DNA of 35,967 bases, taken from NCBI GenBank assembly GCA_031279475.1, contig JAITIL010000051.1, positions 1-35,967 of the forward strand. Reading direction: 5' to 3'. This document shows, in pieces, positions 33,567-35,967 of the stretch. The translations under genes were made by a program, and so were the position numbers. How positions within the stretch are numbered: position 1 is the first letter of the stretch; the number at the start of each line of letters is the position of its first letter. Source of the DNA: Prevotellaceae bacterium. GTDB taxonomy: Bacteria; Bacteroidota; Bacteroidia; Bacteroidales; UBA932. The notes beneath the pieces were generated by a model, which did not search any database, was not told the DNA's origin, and saw only the letters and a list, made by a program, of their open reading frames with translations.

Positions 33567-34397
33567 TTACATAGGTATTAATTCCAGGGAAAGATTGCCA
33601 TCATAAACCCGCACGGCCGGGCCGGTCATATATACATTTTCACCTACCTCAACCTGTAGCGCACCGAGCGCTAATTCCACCTTCACGTTTTTACCCGTAT
33701 GTCCCAACTTTTCGCTGATTACGGCAGCCGCACAGCATCCGCTGCCGCACGCCAACGTAGGCCCCACGCCGCGCTCATAAGTGCGCACCCGCAATGTTTC
33801 ACGGTCAATGACCTGTGTAAAATTCACATTGGTGCGGTTTGGAAATAACGAATAGTGACAAATGGCCTCGCCTGTTTTTTCGATATTTACTTTCTCGAGG
33901 TCGTCCACAAAAACCACGGTATGCACGGCGCCCATAAATACCGACGACAAGGTTATCGTTTCATTGCCTATTATCAAGGTTTGATTAATAAACTCCGTTT
34001 GATTGGCGTTTACGGGAATATTCGCCGTATTAAAATCGGGTTTCCCCATGTTGATTTTCACTAAAAACGGCTCCTCGCTTACTATTTCCACGATCATCTC
34101 CCCGGCGCCGGTTTGTAATGCATACTTGTTCAGCGTCAACCCTGAGGTGTAAAGATAGTGGGCTAAGCAGCGGATTCCGTTACCACACATTGGGGCGGTG
34201 CTGCCGTCGCTGTTATAGAAAAGCATTTCAAGACGGTGTTGTTTCCGGAGTACGATTAATCCATCAGCGCCGATACCTGTATGCCGGTCGCATAGTGTTA
34301 CCGCCAGTTTCCCGACGTCGAAAGTTTGGACTTCTTCCTCCTCTACGAGGATGAAGTCGTTGCCTAAGCCATGATATTTCGCAAAGAAAAGTTCCAT
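33567..34397 (-). CDS. dapF: diaminopimelate epimerase
   Basis: Interconverts LL- and meso-diaminopimelate through a two-cysteine, PLP-independent mechanism. Both catalytic cysteines are present: C71 in MCGNGIRC and C217 in ACGSGC. The start MELFFAKYHGLGNDF and 276 residues are typical. The usual G-N-P-H substrate-loop motif is G156-A-V-H159 here (FMGAVHTVVFV); similar variation (GVPH) is known in some relatives, so activity is still likely. It starts 5 bases after the lysC stop. Confidence 0.95.
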   Translation of the reverse strand: MELFFAKYHGLGNDFILVEEEEVQTFDVGKLAVTLCDRHTGIGADGLIVLRKQHRLEMLFYNSDGSTAPMCGNGIRCLAHYLYTSGLTLNKYALQTGAGEMIVEIVSEEPFLVKINMGKPDFNTANIPVNANQTEFINQTLIIGNETITLSSVFMGAVHTVVFVDDLEKVNIEKTGEAICHYSLFPNRTNVNFTQVIDRETLRVRTYERGVGPTLACGSGCCAAAVISEKLGHTGKNVKVELALGALQVEVGENVYMTGPAVRVYDGNLSLELIPM

Positions 34398-34402
34398 AAA
34401 AT

Positions 34403-35611
34403 TTATAAATTAAATTCGGCCGCCAGCACCGGAACGGCGTCGCCTAATTTGGCTGCATCAATGGTTACGGAAATGGTGATTTCCGACGTGGTGATGTGGT
34501 AAAAATGCACGTTCACCTTGTCTAACGCATTAAACACACGTGCCGCCACGCCGAAGTGCGACGCCATGCCAACGCCCACCAAACTCAGTTTTACCAGGTC
34601 GTTCTGTTTGTCGACGGTTAGAGGCGCAAAAATGCCGGGATTTTCTTTTACCATTTTATCGACCAGGTGCACGTCGTCTTTGTTGCAGCTGAACGACAGC
34701 ACGAGGTTGTTGTTAATCCCGATACTCTGGTTTATCATGTCCACGTTAATCTCATATTGATTGATGAGGTTAAAAATCCTGCAGGTGGTATCGCCGCCCG
34801 AGGGGATGTTGCGCACGGTAATCATACTCACATTTTCGTTGATAGAAATGCCGGATATGACTTTGTCTTCAAGCGCCAGTTGATTGTCCATAACTATTGT
34901 TCCGTATTTGGGTTTAGGGTATAAACTTTGTCCGATATAAAGGTGTACGTTATATTTTTTTGCAATTTCCACCGAGCGCGGCTCCATCACCTTACTGCCT
35001 TGGTTGGCCATTTCCATGACCAAGTCGTAGGAAGCCGTGTCGAGTTTTTTGGCGTCGGGATATTTGCGCGGGTCAACGCTGTAGAGGCCGTTTACGTCGG
35101 TGTAAATTTCGCAGGGGCATTGCAGGATGGCCGCCAGGGCTACGGCGCTGGTGTCGCTTCCGCCGCGTCCCAGCGTTACGACGTCGCCCTCGTCATTAGT
35201 GCCTTGAAAACCGGCCACAACCACAATTTTTCCTTCATCCAGGTGGCGTTTGATGCGCGTGGCGTCGATGTGCTTAATTTGTGCGCGCTGGTGGCGGCTT
35301 GTGGCTTTCAGCCCTATCTGGATACCGGTGAGGCTAATGGCGTCCACGCCCAAATCCTGCACCGCCATAGCCAGCAGCGGCACCGTTTTTCCCTCGCCGA
35401 GCGCCAGCAGCGCATCCAATTCGCGCGGATGCACCTTGCCGGATACCTGCTTTGATTCCTCAATCAACTGGTTGGTGGTTTTTCCCATAGCGCTGGCCAC
35501 TACCACGATTTGGTCGCCTTGCTTTTTCCGCTCCGCCAGGTGGGCGGCTATGTCTTTAATTTTCTCTATGGTGGCCACGCTCGACCCGCCATATTTTTCT
35601 ACTACCAGCAT
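34403..35611 (-). CDS. lysC: aspartate kinase (monofunctional, with ACT domains)
   Basis: Phosphorylates aspartate, the first step to lysine, threonine and methionine. Motifs: K6-Y-G-G-S-S11, FQGTNDEGDVVTLGRGGSDTSA and EIYTDVNGLYSVDPRK in the kinase domain, then two ACT domains (ISINENVSMITVRN and VKLSLVGVGMASHFGVAARVF), usual for lysine/threonine feedback. The start at 35611 (MLVVEKYGGSS) gives 402 residues. An in-frame ATG at 35662 adds 17 residues but lies upstream of the TATATTTG element at 35645-35652, which would make it untranscribed from that promoter. It is the first gene of a lysC-dapF-dapA-dapB run. It is separate from the bifunctional ThrA form. Confidence 0.95.
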   Translation of the reverse strand: MLVVEKYGGSSVATIEKIKDIAAHLAERKKQGDQIVVVASAMGKTTNQLIEESKQVSGKVHPRELDALLALGEGKTVPLLAMAVQDLGVDAISLTGIQIGLKATSRHQRAQIKHIDATRIKRHLDEGKIVVVAGFQGTNDEGDVVTLGRGGSDTSAVALAAILQCPCEIYTDVNGLYSVDPRKYPDAKKLDTASYDLVMEMANQGSKVMEPRSVEIAKKYNVHLYIGQSLYPKPKYGTIVMDNQLALEDKVISGISINENVSMITVRNIPSGGDTTCRIFNLINQYEINVDMINQSIGINNNLVLSFSCNKDDVHLVDKMVKENPGIFAPLTVDKQNDLVKLSLVGVGMASHFGVAARVFNALDKVNVHFYHITTSEITISVTIDAAKLGDAVPVLAAEFNL

Positions 35612-35644
35612 GTTTTTACGATATAACGTACAAAATCTAAGGTG

Positions 35645-35652
35645 CAAATATA
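35645..35652 (-). promoter_or_regulatory. -7 element of the lysC operon
   Basis: TATATTTG on the minus strand, 33 bases before the chosen lysC start. The only TTTG nearby is 7 bases upstream, too close for the -33 box. It helps exclude the longer lysC start. Confidence 0.5.
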
Positions 35653-35681
35653 CGAAAGTCAAACGATTTTCGCTATTTTTT

Positions 35682-35712
35682 TTTGATATTCCGAAATTCT
35701 TTTCTACTTTTG
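35682..35712 (+). promoter_or_regulatory. rightward Bacteroidota consensus promoter
   Basis: TTTG at 35682-35685, a 19-base spacer and TACTTTTG at 35705-35712: a full match to the consensus. It points away from lysC into 255 bases with no convincing gene. Transcription would begin near 35719. It is back to back with the lysC -7 element. Confidence 0.65.
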
Positions 35713-35828
35713 CACGGTCTGAGTTAAGAACTAAGAGTTAAGAGTTGTGCGCCGCTTCGCAGCGATAAAACAGATAAAGTGGATAACAAAGATAAAATAG
35801 TTTCACCGCGCGCGGGCCATTCACCGAG

Positions 35829-35858
35829 GCTGTCTCAAAAGCGAGGCAGCTTTTTTTT
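35829..35858 (+). terminator. hairpin with T-tract: terminator or insertion-sequence end
   Basis: GCTGTCTC, loop AAAAGC, GAGGCAGC (8 pairs, one G-U), followed directly by eight T (35851-35858). As a terminator it would end a transcript of about 140 bases from the promoter at 35682-35712. The outer sequence GAGGCTGTCTCAAAAG also looks like the ends of insertion sequences seen in Bacteroidota, by memory only. The rest of 35713-35967 holds a direct-repeat-like AAGAACTAAGAGTTAAGAGTT stretch and no clear gene. Confidence 0.5.
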
Positions 35859-35965
35859 CAGTTATGCAGCAAGTTTGAGATTTTCGGAGAAAGGGCAAAC
35901 GCATATAAAATTTCAAAAACGGGGTGGTTTAAACTCTCGGGAGAATGGATAATTGATAACCAAAC
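35858..35965 (-). CDS. possible C-terminal fragment of a gene entering from the right
   Basis: On the minus strand one frame is open from the window edge for 35 codons and stops at TGA 35860-35858, directly next to the hairpin. A transposase tail followed by its terminal inverted repeat would look like this. I do not recognise the residues (it ends SPKISNLLHN), and an open run this short is expected by chance fairly often. Confidence 0.15.
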   Translation of the reverse strand, partial: VWLSIIHSPESLNHPVFEILYAFALSPKISNLLHN

Positions 35966-35967
35966 CC

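Noticed and set aside
35612..35662. Longer lysC N-terminus from ATG 35662
   Set aside because: The 17 extra residues do not fit the family and the start lies upstream of the TATATTTG element at 35645-35652.
35779..35952. 57-codon GTG-start ORF beginning VDNKDKIV
   Set aside because: It runs through the hairpin and T-tract, has a simple basic composition and no recognisable family. It may be the start of an interrupted gene, but this cannot be supported.
1..35967. CRISPR array, prophage or rRNA
   Set aside because: No regularly spaced short repeats, phage structural genes or rRNA sequence were seen.

Overview
This window reads as chromosome of a member of the Bacteroidota, most likely Bacteroidales or a close relative. 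Several independent signs agree: promoters of the TTTG-N19-TAnnTTTG type used by the Bacteroidota primary sigma factor, a type IX secretion (T9SS) sorting domain with SprB-like repeats, BACON and FISUMP domains, a ricT-gldH pair, and lipoprotein signal peptides followed by Bacteroidota-style sequences. I cannot name the species from sequence alone.

Left end (1-1015): an AT-rich accessory strip with the tail of an unidentified gene, a tiny membrane-peptide ORF, and a small secreted-protein gene broken by a frameshift at a TA repeat. Next (1016-19186) comes a block of five co-directional genes, about 18 kb: a 1498-residue secreted protein of unknown fold, a BACON+FISUMP lipoprotein, a 2818-residue SprB-like repeat protein with a T9SS sorting domain, a multi-FN3 secreted protein and an outer-membrane beta-barrel. 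Spacing is tight and all five products are predicted to be exported, so I read it as one operon for a cell-surface assembly. This is the strongest candidate for an undescribed system in the window.

Middle (19187-23367): a tRNA-Met with a textbook promoter and a downstream hairpin, a GT2 glycosyltransferase with a small downstream ORF on the minus strand, and a compact plus-strand ricT-gldH-trmB operon with overlapping genes. Palindromes separate trmB from the convergent minus-strand genes.

Right (23368-35611): everything is on the minus strand. It contains six enzymes of lysine/diaminopimelate synthesis, namely lysC, dapF, dapA, dapB, dapH and a PatA-like aminotransferase. DapH together with PatA indicates the N-acetyl branch, as in Bacillus, rather than the one-step DapL aminotransferase route. 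Mixed in are a DedA membrane protein, an M13 metallopeptidase lipoprotein and a lipoprotein-type flavin reductase. Two defence-like genes are also there: an AAA ATPase with a stunted ATGA-coupled partner, and a DUF262/DUF1524 (GmrSD-like) protein lodged between dapB and dapH with its own -7 element.

The right edge (35612-35967) has no secure gene. It carries the lysC promoter region, a rightward consensus promoter, and a hairpin plus T-tract that could be a terminator of a short RNA or the end of an insertion sequence that continues beyond the window.
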